A stretch of DNA of 64,000 bases. It comes from Phycisphaeraceae bacterium. Lineage in GTDB: Bacteria; Planctomycetota; Phycisphaerae; Phycisphaerales; SM1A02. The stretch spans positions 62,001 through 126,000 of the forward strand of contig SHAP01000002.1 in assembly GCA_004213555.1 (NCBI GenBank), read 5' to 3'. A program made the translations under genes and the position numbers. Below are positions 1-7,936 of the stretch, piece after piece. The notes under the pieces were generated by a model. The model saw nothing but the letters and a program-made list of their open reading frames with translations. It was not told the DNA's origin and ran no database searches. Every line of letters begins with the position of its first letter. The stretch's first letter is position 1.

Positions 1-1218
1 GATTGCGCCTTTCCAATCACCCGAACGGCCTCGGGACATTTCTGCATCCAACGTCAGCAAGATTTGGGTGTTGCCCCGGGCCAAACTTGCCGCCTTTCGG
101 AAATCCTGTTCGGCCTGGACATGATTTTCCTCCTGGCCCGCCACGATGCCCGAAACTTTCCAACATTGGAGGTCTCCGGCACCGTAGGTGGTTGCTCGGT
201 CCGCGCTCTCGCGGGCCATGATCAGCATGGTCCCAGCGTCGGGCCCGCCTTCAGCAAAGGCGAAGATTCGGCACATGGCGTCATTTTTCCAAAAGACGGA
301 TTCGGCTGGAAGCGATGCTCGATGTCTGTCCAACACTCGGATGGCTTCTGGGTTTCTTCCGGCTTCGCGAAGGAGCCCGGCGTGGACGGCGGCAATCTCG
401 GGGTCTTCCGGTCGTTCGCTGACCAACCGGCTGGACATGGCGAGTGCTTTTTGATCGTCGCCTGCTTTGATGGTTGTTCGGAGTCGCTCAACATCGCCTT
501 CGCGTGTCCTGACCCATGGCAGCAATGGATCCAAATACACATTGGGCAAATAGACCACCCGTTCGGCAGAGGTGGAGGCATAGGGAGGGGGAGGATCACC
601 AAGAATTTCTGCGGCTCGGGTGTCCAGGGTGTGCAGCCAACTGGGGGCCTGGATTTCGGGCAAGCGGGATTTGAGGGCTTCCCGGATAAGGCCCGGCTGG
701 CCTCGTTGCATTTGAATCTCGCACCAAACGGTTAGATGGCCGAAATCACTTGGATCGGCATCTCGAGCCTTGCTGGCGGCATCGAAGGCACGCTCAAGTT
801 CCCCTTGGTCCAAAAGAATTTTGGCGAGACGCCGATCCACGGTGCCAGAGGGATCAAACAGGGTTTGCAGTGTGGCAACAGCTTCCGAGGTTCTTCCCAG
901 CTTTTCGAGAACCACCGCTTTCCGGAAATGATCCCCGAGGCGTGGATCGAGGCTCTCAAGAGCGATATGAGCCGCCAAGGACTCTTCGAGCAACCCGTTG
1001 GCGTGGGTTGCAAACGACCATTTTCGCCAGAATTTGGGGTTGTTTGGGGCTTGTTGAAGCTGGTTCCAACTGGATTCCACGGTCTGCAAGGCCGGTCCAG
1101 TGAGCTGATCAAGTCTTGCTGGTCGTTTTGGCGCCGCAGGGAAAGAATGGTCTTGGCAGCCTTTCAGAGCCAGGGCTGAGGCGGCGAAAGTGAAGAGCGT
1201 TAAACCCCAAAATCTCAT
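1..1218 (-). CDS. TPR-like lipoprotein, 3' end cut by window edge
   Basis: The frame is open over 406 codons from an ATG at 1218 to the left edge, so the C-terminus lies outside the window. The N-terminus has a signal-like hydrophobic stretch ending in ALKGC, a loose lipobox, suggesting an exported lipoprotein. The rest is Ala/Leu-rich helical sequence with TPR-like spacing, for example LGRTSEAVATLQTLF and LDQGELERAFDAASKARDADP. It resembles the two TPR lipoproteins at 6519 and 9646: all have a Pro/Arg stretch after the lipobox, then a W(R)K(W/Y)-type motif and a FRKAASLARG-like helix late in the protein. The partner is unknown. TPR arrays usually mediate protein-protein contacts; the export call is inferred. 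Confidence 0.75.
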   Translation of the reverse strand, partial: MRFWGLTLFTFAASALALKGCQDHSFPAAPKRPARLDQLTGPALQTVESSWNQLQQAPNNPKFWRKWSFATHANGLLEESLAAHIALESLDPRLGDHFRKAVVLEKLGRTSEAVATLQTLFDPSGTVDRRLAKILLDQGELERAFDAASKARDADPSDFGHLTVWCEIQMQRGQPGLIREALKSRLPEIQAPSWLHTLDTRAAEILGDPPPPYASTSAERVVYLPNVYLDPLLPWVRTREGDVERLRTTIKAGDDQKALAMSSRLVSERPEDPEIAAVHAGLLREAGRNPEAIRVLDRHRASLPAESVFWKNDAMCRIFAFAEGGPDAGTMLIMARESADRATTYGAGDLQCWKVSGIVAGQEENHVQAEQDFRKAASLARGNTQILLTLDAEMSRGRSGDWKGAI

Positions 1219-1302
1219 GAATGCAGCGTATCTCCGAAGAGATTCACGTGTGCCAAGGCCTGTTTGGCAGAAAAAAGGGCATAAATTGCTAAAAAATCGA
1301 CC

Positions 1303-1491
1303 TTGAATATGGTCAAACTTAGAGTAGTTTTAATAAAGCACGAGGTATGAGAACCCTCGTCTGAAGAGAGAGCTGTGTGAGAGAGGTCATGAGACTCGTA
1401 GTCTCATGATCAACTTGGGGCTTTTGCCCCCCAACACGGCCTTTCCCTACATTCGGGTTTGGTCAATTCCATAAGACCTTTGGTCTTTTTT
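1303..1491 (+). promoter_or_regulatory. Hairpin-rich 5' leader of the 1511 gene
   Basis: The 292 bp between the divergent genes at 1218 and 1511 hold no gene. Three consecutive hairpins can be read on the plus strand: a perfect 9-bp stem CATGAGACT/AGTCTCATG with loop CGT (1388-1408); GGGGC-TTTT-GCCCC (1417-1430); and AAGACC-TTT-GGTCTT followed by T4 (1473-1491). The third looks like an intrinsic terminator and ends 19 bases before the ATG. The order resembles a transcription-attenuation leader. A weak -35-like TTGAAT lies at 1303-1308 with no good -10. I cannot match it to a known riboswitch class. Confidence 0.4.
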
Positions 1492-1510
1492 CCTACATAG
1501 GAATTGCATC

Positions 1511-1996
1511 ATGAATCGATTCGCACTTTCTGCAACTGGCCTCGTCGCAGCATCGGCCTCTGCTGCTCCCATCGAGATCAATGTGACTTTTGACCGCTGG
1601 GTGTCCGAAGCTGGCGTCCAAGTGTTCGACTCGGCGAGCAGCTTGGTCGGCTCCTTCTACGTCTCCGGCGGATACGTCTTCGGCGGCGGAGCTCTTTCAA
1701 TCGCATCTTTCGCTTACAACGCCTCTGGCTACTCTTCTCCCGGCTATGACTTGATCATGGGCGGTGATTTGGCTGCTGGCACTTACACCATCGTCTTGAC
1801 CGACACCTACGGTGACGGTTGGAGTTGGGGTGGAGTTCCCGGTGGCGTGAGCGGTTACGGACTCAACGCTTCGGGCGATCCGCTTGCGTTTACCACCTCA
1901 GCAGGCAGCGTTACCGGAACCTTCACCGTGGTTCCTGCTCCTGCAGGCCTGGCCCTTCTTGGTCTTGCCGGTCTGTCTCGTCGACGCCGCGGCTAA
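1511..1996 (+). CDS. Small secreted protein with PEP-CTERM-like anchor
   Basis: A 161-residue protein with a short signal peptide (MNRFALSATGLVAASASA, cleavage near AAP) and a Gly/Ser/Tyr-rich beta-type body with a DTYGDGWSW motif. The C-terminus has VPAPAGLALLGLAGL followed by SRRRRG, a hydrophobic segment plus Arg cluster typical of PEP-CTERM-like sorting tails in Phycisphaerae. Such tails are thought to be processed by exosortase-type systems, but no exosortase lies in this window. The gene is alone between a structured leader and two tandem terminators. The ATG at 1511 fits the signal peptide. Function unknown; export and surface sorting are inferred. Confidence 0.8.
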   Translation: MNRFALSATGLVAASASAAPIEINVTFDRWVSEAGVQVFDSASSLVGSFYVSGGYVFGGGALSIASFAYNASGYSSPGYDLIMGGDLAAGTYTIVLTDTYGDGWSWGGVPGGVSGYGLNASGDPLAFTTSAGSVTGTFTVVPAPAGLALLGLAGLSRRRRG

Positions 1997-2004
1997 GAAG
2001 CCTT

Positions 2005-2026
2005 TTGCTCTTTTTAGAGCAATTTT
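2005..2026 (+). terminator. Intrinsic terminator after the 1511 gene
   Basis: TTGCTCT-TTTT-AGAGCAA followed by T4. It starts nine bases after the stop codon and is the first of two tandem hairpins. Confidence 0.7.
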
Positions 2027-2039
2027 CCCACGAGAAATT

Positions 2040-2072
2040 ACCGGCCGCTCCATTGGAGCGGCCGGTTTTTTT
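2040..2072. terminator. Strong terminator between convergent genes
   Basis: A 12-bp perfect GC-rich stem ACCGGCCGCTCC/GGAGCGGCCGGT with a 3-base loop and a T tract to 2072. It serves the 1511 gene on the plus strand and probably also stops the convergent sulfotransferase gene ending at 2099. Confidence 0.85.
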
Positions 2073-2098
2073 GGTCAGCAAGTTTGGATGGTCCCGTG

Positions 2099-3574
2099 TT
2101 ACCGAAGCCAAAAGTCCAGGCGATCAATCAAGACCAACAGATGCTTTTCGTAACGTTGCCATCGCCCGGCTGATGTGTTGTACATCGGTTGTTGAACTTG
2201 CTTGCTGCTGACCGTGGCAGCAACGGTGTCCGATTCATGAAAACGAAGGCAATTCTCATCGAAATCCAAATTAAGAAATTCCAAAATCCTTTTGGTCTCG
2301 AGTGTTTGGTTGTTGACCATTGATTCGTAGTGCAGTTGAAGGATCGGGTCCTCCGTCATCACTTCAGCCCAATGATCCTGCAGCTTGCGTCTGGCAATCC
2401 AAACTCGGGCCATTTTCTCTTGGTCCTGAACGTAGCCGTGGCCGCGCATCGGGATCAAACTCATGAAGCAGGAAACGCAGTTGTCCAATGGATGTCTATG
2501 CAGCGAGATGGTTCTCATTCCTGGGGCAACACATCGCAGGAAGCCATATTGCATGTTGATATTGAGTGCTTTGTTGGTGACAAACCGCCGGCCCTGTGAC
2601 AATTGGCCCACCGCATTGGAATAAGTATGGGCCAGCGCGTTTGCATCCTGAGTACGAAGTTCGGCAAGACACTCTGGATAACCAAGATATGAATCCAAGA
2701 CTGGGGTGAGCTTCCCTTCAAGTTGAGCACCAATACTCAACTCACCGCCGGAGACGACTTCAGGATGCATGCCCAAAATCGTGTCGAGAAGTGTCGTGCC
2801 ACTTCGTGGGTTGCCCATGACAAGCAATGGTTCAACGGGTTGCTCTGAAGCCTGGGTCATCTGCTGGATGCGTTCACGGGTGAAAAAGTCCATGATTCGC
2901 GTTGCTTGATCTTCTAAGCGATCGACATCAAATGCTTCTGGTTTCGCAATGTGCGCATCAGCGGCCGCCTGCCAGGCAGAGTCATAGTCACCAAGTTTGT
3001 CGTAAACACGACCTAGAAGGAATCCGATTTCGGCTTGCATCATCCGTACGACCATTGGTCCAAGGCCGGCCGGAAAAGTCGATTTGGCATCTTCAAGTAC
3101 GCTGCAGGCGGATTGATAGTCTTTTCGATTGATTGCCATGCGTGCTTGGAGGATCTTAAATCTGGCATCTTTCTGAATTGACGGCGGAATCTCATCAATG
3201 ATCTTTTGGGCCTGAATCTCATCACCAAGTTCTTCAAAGATGGAGCCAACAACCAGCTTGCGGTCGGGGCTTATTTCATCAGTCAGTAATGACTGAGCCA
3301 ATGTGGTTGCTGCTTCATTTTGACCGGTAAATATCATCGACCGAATCGTAAAAGGCAGCAAGTCGTCGGGGACTTGTTCCGCAGTGCACTCTTCAAGGCA
3401 ATTCGTGAAGCCAAGGAAATCATTCATTTGCGCGTACACACGCAAAAGAGTTAGGCGTCCCGATTTCGGGTCTTCATTTTTTAGCTTTTCGGCTTGGTCA
3501 AGGGCGGTGGCATGAAGCCCCTTGCTTAAAAGATGTAGAATTTGCTGGGATGAGGAATTTGGTGTGTTCGCCAT
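2099..3574 (-). CDS. TPR-containing sulfotransferase
   Basis: A 491-residue two-part protein. The N-terminal ~235 residues are helical and TPR-like (for example LLGRVYDKLGDYDSAWQAA). The C-terminal part is a sulfotransferase domain with the PAPS-binding P-loop MGNPRSGTTLLDTIL near residue 253 and the 3'-phosphate-binding type segment ISLHRHPLDNCVSCF near residue 362. Such enzymes move sulfate from PAPS to sugars or proteins; the acceptor is unknown. It starts 43 bp from the divergent trigger factor-like gene at 3618, so both promoters must lie in or overlap that short space. A second TPR-sulfotransferase of the same architecture is at 4898. Confidence 0.88.
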   Translation of the reverse strand: MANTPNSSSQQILHLLSKGLHATALDQAEKLKNEDPKSGRLTLLRVYAQMNDFLGFTNCLEECTAEQVPDDLLPFTIRSMIFTGQNEAATTLAQSLLTDEISPDRKLVVGSIFEELGDEIQAQKIIDEIPPSIQKDARFKILQARMAINRKDYQSACSVLEDAKSTFPAGLGPMVVRMMQAEIGFLLGRVYDKLGDYDSAWQAAADAHIAKPEAFDVDRLEDQATRIMDFFTRERIQQMTQASEQPVEPLLVMGNPRSGTTLLDTILGMHPEVVSGGELSIGAQLEGKLTPVLDSYLGYPECLAELRTQDANALAHTYSNAVGQLSQGRRFVTNKALNINMQYGFLRCVAPGMRTISLHRHPLDNCVSCFMSLIPMRGHGYVQDQEKMARVWIARRKLQDHWAEVMTEDPILQLHYESMVNNQTLETKRILEFLNLDFDENCLRFHESDTVAATVSSKQVQQPMYNTSAGRWQRYEKHLLVLIDRLDFWLR

Positions 3575-3617
3575 TACTTCGCCTGCGAGTCGCGTGCCCC
3601 ATTCACGAGGAGTTAAC

Positions 3618-4901
3618 GTGGAGTCTTACTTTAATCACGACGAATTGATCATCGGTTCGGTGGAAGAGCTTGAGCCAAACTTTTTCCGCGCTTCGGTGGC
3701 CGTTCCATCCAATCAAGTTCAATTGTTCTTGAAGCAAATCCAACAGGCCAAGGAGTCCGAATCACCTCCTGAGGAACAAGATATTCGTGATGCGGCCAAA
3801 ATGCTTGTGTATGTCGCCTGGGAAGAAGTCGCGCATCGTCAGGACCGTATGAATGTTGGTCCGCCCGCTTTTGACCCTGAACGATCCGAGGGCGTGGTGC
3901 AGAAGGGGAAGGATTTTAAAATTGTGATTTCGGGTCCGTTGTATCCAAAGCCAGACCTCGATCTCATATGCGACCTCGATCTCTCTGCCGATCTTTTGGA
4001 ATTCCAAGACAGCATGATTGAGCAGGAGCTGAGCGATCAAAGACTTGATTTGGGAAAGATTCTTTCTGCCGATGGCCCAGCACAACGTGGTTCGATTCTC
4101 ACCGGGCGATTGAGCATCACAATGCCGGCCAAGGGAGCTGAAGATGAATCTTCAGTCCTTGCTCAGGATGGGCGTTTGCGTTTGCCGTTGGTTGGGGAGG
4201 ATTGTGCTTTCGGTTCATTGGTCCTGACCAATTCGGTTTCAAAGCTCTTAGGGGCTACCAGTGGAGAAGTTGTGTGGGATGGTCCAGCCCCGCGCGGTAT
4301 CCACTCCGTCTTGGATCAGTCGATCGTTCGCTATTCACTCGCGGTTCAAAAAGTCGAACATTGTGAGCCGTGTTCAATCGATGCTGTTGTTTCACACTAC
4401 GAGATGTCAGGTGAATCTGAACTTCGATCGATTATTGAGTCAGGAATTCGGGCAAGGATCGAGTCAAAAAACACACAGAGCCGGGAAGGGGCACTTCTTC
4501 AAGCCCTTCTGCCGTTTGCTCCTGAGATTCCGCCTTCGATCCTAGAGCAGGTGGAAAAGGAGTCCCTAGAAAAGTTTGTTGGAGATCTTCAAAACAAAGG
4601 GATGAATGAGTCTGAAGTGAAGGAATGCCTTAACAGCCCTCAGCGTGATTTGACACTGCAATCTGCATTTGTTCATTTGAAGCAAACCACTGTTATCCAT
4701 CTCCTCCGAGAGGAACTCGAAATTTCAATTACAGAAGAGGATCTGTTGCAGTCAATTCGTGAGCAGGCGGCACAGGAGGGGATTCGGCCGGAGGAGCTTC
4801 GTTCAAGGATTATGAAAGACGGTCAATTGGATGCTTTTCAGGCAAGTTTAACCGTGCGAAAAGTGCTTCGGTCGTTGCTTGCAAAGATTGATGAGTCATG
4901 A
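3618..4901 (+). CDS. tig: Trigger factor-like chaperone
   Basis: A 427-residue protein. The GTG at 3618 is chosen because AGGAG (3608-3612) lies five bases upstream; no ATG in frame fits as well. The C-terminal ~170 residues match the trigger factor C-domain: a SIDAVVSHYEMSGESELRSI segment, a long helix with the EIPPSILEQVEKESLEKF pattern, then a STTEEDL-like turn (EISITEEDLLQSI). The middle contains an FKBP-like segment. The N-terminal start (FFRASVAVPSNQVQLFLKQI) resembles the trigger factor ribosome-binding domain but lacks the GFRxGKxP loop that contacts the ribosome. It overlaps the next gene by 4 bp. It may be a divergent trigger factor or a related chaperone that no longer binds ribosomes; clpP/clpX, the usual neighbours, are absent. 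Confidence 0.65.
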   Translation: MESYFNHDELIIGSVEELEPNFFRASVAVPSNQVQLFLKQIQQAKESESPPEEQDIRDAAKMLVYVAWEEVAHRQDRMNVGPPAFDPERSEGVVQKGKDFKIVISGPLYPKPDLDLICDLDLSADLLEFQDSMIEQELSDQRLDLGKILSADGPAQRGSILTGRLSITMPAKGAEDESSVLAQDGRLRLPLVGEDCAFGSLVLTNSVSKLLGATSGEVVWDGPAPRGIHSVLDQSIVRYSLAVQKVEHCEPCSIDAVVSHYEMSGESELRSIIESGIRARIESKNTQSREGALLQALLPFAPEIPPSILEQVEKESLEKFVGDLQNKGMNESEVKECLNSPQRDLTLQSAFVHLKQTTVIHLLREELEISITEEDLLQSIREQAAQEGIRPEELRSRIMKDGQLDAFQASLTVRKVLRSLLAKIDES

Positions 4902-6337
4902 GTCAACCTTACCCAGATGTGGTACGAGCTTGTCACGCCGAACAATTCTCCGCGATTGAGTCCAAGTATCGAAATCGTTTGCTGCTTGAGGGTGACTCTT
5001 CAAATATTCGTTTCGGGCTCTTTCAAATATCCCACTTCCGAAAAAACTACTTAAACACCATATTCAGATATCACGATCTTTCAGACGAAATCGCCGATCA
5101 AAGCTTGTCTCGGCTCATGCTTGCTCAGGCCCATACCCAAGCCGGAAATATCAAAGATGCCAAAGAGATCCTTGTTGATTTCACTCCGGCCGATGACAAA
5201 GACAAAAGAAATGCTTTGAGCATGTTGGCAGAGTTGTCGGGTCTTGAAAAAGATGTCGACGCCCTCAAGCAAGCCATGGCAAGTCTCTACCCAGAGCCAG
5301 ACCTTTCCAGAAATTTCCTCAGATATCAGTATTTGGTGTACGAGCTGGAGGGGGATGGCGGCTCTGGGGAAGATTTGCTGAGAAGTGCCTTGCAAAAGAC
5401 TTTGTCGCCTCAGGTTGAAGCAACTGCTGCTTCACTCCTCGCAACCAAGTTGGATCGTGATGGGGCCTTTTCTGAGGCCTTTGATTTTGCAAGCCGAGGC
5501 GCACGCGTTCTTGACCAATCATTTCCGAAGGTGGACCAAACTCAACTGGCCAACGACGTCATTTGTTCTTGTCCGGATCCTCTTGTTTCGTCAGAGAATG
5601 ATGATCAACGCCCAACTTTTGTGATTGGTATGCCGAGGTCGGGCACAACCCTTTTGGAATCTATTTTGGCGGCCCACCCCAACGTGGGGGGGGTCGGTGA
5701 ATCACCTGACCCTATTGTCATGATGGAGCTTGCAAGTCATAGATTGAAGTGCTCGATGCCGAACCTGTACGCCAAATTCACCCCATCGATGTTGAACGAG
5801 TTTGGCCTGGAACAGATGCTCCGATTGGATTCAGCTGGTGCTTCTGGTGACCGAATAATCAACAAGGCCCTCTGGCTTGACCGTTATATTGGCATTTTGG
5901 CTGCCATGTTCCCCCACGCTCAATTCCTTTGGATTCACCGCGACCCTCGAGACAACCTTTTGTCCTGCTTTTTGCATTACATCGGCGCTCCCCAGGCCAC
6001 CACGTTGGCCCGTCTTATTGATGCAAGAGTGGCTCATGAAAAGTTGATGCGTCATTGGCAAAATCTCTACCCGGAAAGAATTTTCGAGGTGTCCTATGAA
6101 GATTTGGTGGCAAATTTCAAATCACAGGTGCACCAGATATTGAATTTTCTCAAGCTCCCAATCAACGACAGTTGTCTGAAATTCCATCAATCCGATCGAG
6201 TGGTCATGACACCGTCGCGCGAACAAGTGCGCAAGCCCATCAACGCCAGTGCGGTGGCACGGTGGAGGAAATATGAGCCCTTCCTAGATGAGTTGTGTCA
6301 TGCTTTCCCGAATGGGAAAGTCATGCTCTCGTCCTGA
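4898..6337 (+). CDS. TPR-containing sulfotransferase
   Basis: A 479-residue protein translationally coupled to the trigger factor-like gene (ATGA overlap). The N-terminal ~235 residues are helical repeats; the C-terminal half is a sulfotransferase with the P-loop VIGMPRSGTTLLESIL near residue 245 and FLWIHRDPRDNLLSCF near residue 347, the PAPS phosphate-binding segment. It has the same domain order as the protein at 2099. A run of eight G (5686-5693) sits in codons just after the P-loop (AAHPNVGGVGES). The acceptor substrate is unknown. Coupling to a chaperone gene suggests co-production but does not show a shared pathway. Confidence 0.88.
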   Translation: MSQPYPDVVRACHAEQFSAIESKYRNRLLLEGDSSNIRFGLFQISHFRKNYLNTIFRYHDLSDEIADQSLSRLMLAQAHTQAGNIKDAKEILVDFTPADDKDKRNALSMLAELSGLEKDVDALKQAMASLYPEPDLSRNFLRYQYLVYELEGDGGSGEDLLRSALQKTLSPQVEATAASLLATKLDRDGAFSEAFDFASRGARVLDQSFPKVDQTQLANDVICSCPDPLVSSENDDQRPTFVIGMPRSGTTLLESILAAHPNVGGVGESPDPIVMMELASHRLKCSMPNLYAKFTPSMLNEFGLEQMLRLDSAGASGDRIINKALWLDRYIGILAAMFPHAQFLWIHRDPRDNLLSCFLHYIGAPQATTLARLIDARVAHEKLMRHWQNLYPERIFEVSYEDLVANFKSQVHQILNFLKLPINDSCLKFHQSDRVVMTPSREQVRKPINASAVARWRKYEPFLDELCHAFPNGKVMLSS

Positions 6338-6385
6338 GCAGTAGCTTTGGTTCTTTGCACTTGTTGCTCTGGCTCGTCCAGCCCG

Positions 6386-6403
6386 GAGGGTGTGAGCACC
6401 CTC
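6386..6403. terminator. Weak hairpin between convergent genes
   Basis: GAGGGTG-TGAG-CACCCTC lies in the 181-bp gap between the convergent genes ending at 6337 and 6519. It lacks a clear T tract, so it is only a possible terminator. Confidence 0.3.
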
Positions 6404-6518
6404 TTCCCGTCGTACCTAGGGTGTCTGTCTTTAGCGTTCTCGTCTGAAATGGTCTGTCGGCATCGCCTGACTGGAGACTTCTTGTGGGCTTTAATTCTTG
6501 GCGAACCCTTGGCCCGGT

Positions 6519-7910
6519 TTACTTCTCTCTTTGGGGGAAGTTTTGTACTCTTTTCCCCACCTGATTTTTCGACTCGGTATCGAGCCCATCGAAGATCCGA
6601 AAGAAAAGACTCTGTTTGCCAGCGTTTGCGGCAATGATCGCGGACTCGATCCGCGGCTCCGGGTACTCGTTCCCGTATTGGGACGACAATTGGTCCAGTT
6701 CGTCCAGTGCGCGATCAACTTCACCGGCCACAGCCATGCACCGAAGAGATTCTGAAATGAGACGAACCCTTTCCTTCCGCTTTGGAGTGATATTGGACGC
6801 AATCCTGAAATGTTCTCCTGCTTTCAAAACATTCCCCTGCTGTTCATAGATCACAGCACGCAGTTGATGCCCTTCTGCAATATCCGGGTTGAGCAAGAGG
6901 GCCTTTTGTATGGACGCCTCAGCCTGCACGAGTTCATTGGCTCTTGATCGATCACTTTGGTGTATTTCACTATGTACAGCCGCATCAATAAGCCAGAATT
7001 CGTAGTCTGAATTGTCGTCTGCCCGTACACGATCAAGTCTTGATTTCGCTTCCTTGAGCATTCCTGTTTGGCGTTCAAGGTCTGCCCCCATACTTTGAAT
7101 GAAGGCATGACTTGGCCGTTGTTTCAGAATTGGAGCAACCCTCTTCAGCGCTTCTTCGGCTTGAAAGTTCGTTCTGAGCCTAATTGCTCGCCGCACATCA
7201 GCCAACTCGGTACGGGCCAGCGGCTGAAGTTTTCCGAGTCGAGGCGCAACCGGTATTAAATCCTTTTCGCCACCCTCACCGAACTTCGAAAGAAGCTCCT
7301 CATCTTGGGTGGCTTGGCCTACAGCGGCCGCGACGGCTTTCACAGACGGTTGCTTTGATTGTTCAAGCAATTGCTTCGTTTGTTCTTTTGCCGCGTCGAA
7401 GTTTCCCAATTGAATTTCGATCAGAATGCTGAGACTTGATCCCCGAACGGATGGGGTTTTCGATTTGTCGAGCCAAGTTCTCGCTTTCGCCAGTGAGCCA
7501 TCTTCATAATGCCAAACGGCGATGGACTCCGCGCATTCTTGATTTTGAGTGAGTTGAAAATATTTTTCGGCCATCGAAAAAGCGCCAGAATCATTCATTT
7601 CTCGAAGTCCGTGGGCTCTCATCATGATTGACTCGGAGTCTCCAAGGGCTTCGGCTTGCTCGTATGCAATCATTGCTTCGTCCGGCCACCCATTGATCAG
7701 GCACACGTTTGCATACCTTTTCCAGACCAAAGCATCTTCTGGGTTTCTGGCCAACTTTTCTGCGTGGTTTCTGATGACTCTGCTTGCAATCGCGTCAAAA
7801 TCGGCCCTTGGGCTTGGGCGGGGAACGATCGGTGAATCAATCTCTGCATCTTTGCAGCCGATTTGAAAAAGAACGACGAAGATCATGGCCATTCTCAGGT
7901 GGTGTTTCAT
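6519..7910 (-). CDS. TPR lipoprotein, third gene of UnbV operon
   Basis: A 463-residue protein. The start at 7910 (MKHHLRMAMIFVVLFQIGC) gives a lipoprotein signal with Cys at residue 19; upstream in-frame codons would lie inside the previous gene. After the lipobox comes PRPSPRADFDAIASRVIRNH, almost the same as PRPDPDAALDRIAAQVIRSK in the protein at 9646, so the two are paralogues. The rest is a TPR-like solenoid with repeats such as NPDIAEGHQLRAVIYEQQGN. It lies 26 bp after the ASPIC/UnbV gene and is probably co-transcribed. It is likely an envelope scaffold working with the UnbV protein; the partner is not shown by sequence. Confidence 0.82.
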   Translation of the reverse strand: MKHHLRMAMIFVVLFQIGCKDAEIDSPIVPRPSPRADFDAIASRVIRNHAEKLARNPEDALVWKRYANVCLINGWPDEAMIAYEQAEALGDSESIMMRAHGLREMNDSGAFSMAEKYFQLTQNQECAESIAVWHYEDGSLAKARTWLDKSKTPSVRGSSLSILIEIQLGNFDAAKEQTKQLLEQSKQPSVKAVAAAVGQATQDEELLSKFGEGGEKDLIPVAPRLGKLQPLARTELADVRRAIRLRTNFQAEEALKRVAPILKQRPSHAFIQSMGADLERQTGMLKEAKSRLDRVRADDNSDYEFWLIDAAVHSEIHQSDRSRANELVQAEASIQKALLLNPDIAEGHQLRAVIYEQQGNVLKAGEHFRIASNITPKRKERVRLISESLRCMAVAGEVDRALDELDQLSSQYGNEYPEPRIESAIIAANAGKQSLFFRIFDGLDTESKNQVGKRVQNFPQREK

Positions 7911-7936
7911 GATGTCGATCCATTCTGCCTTCTGGT

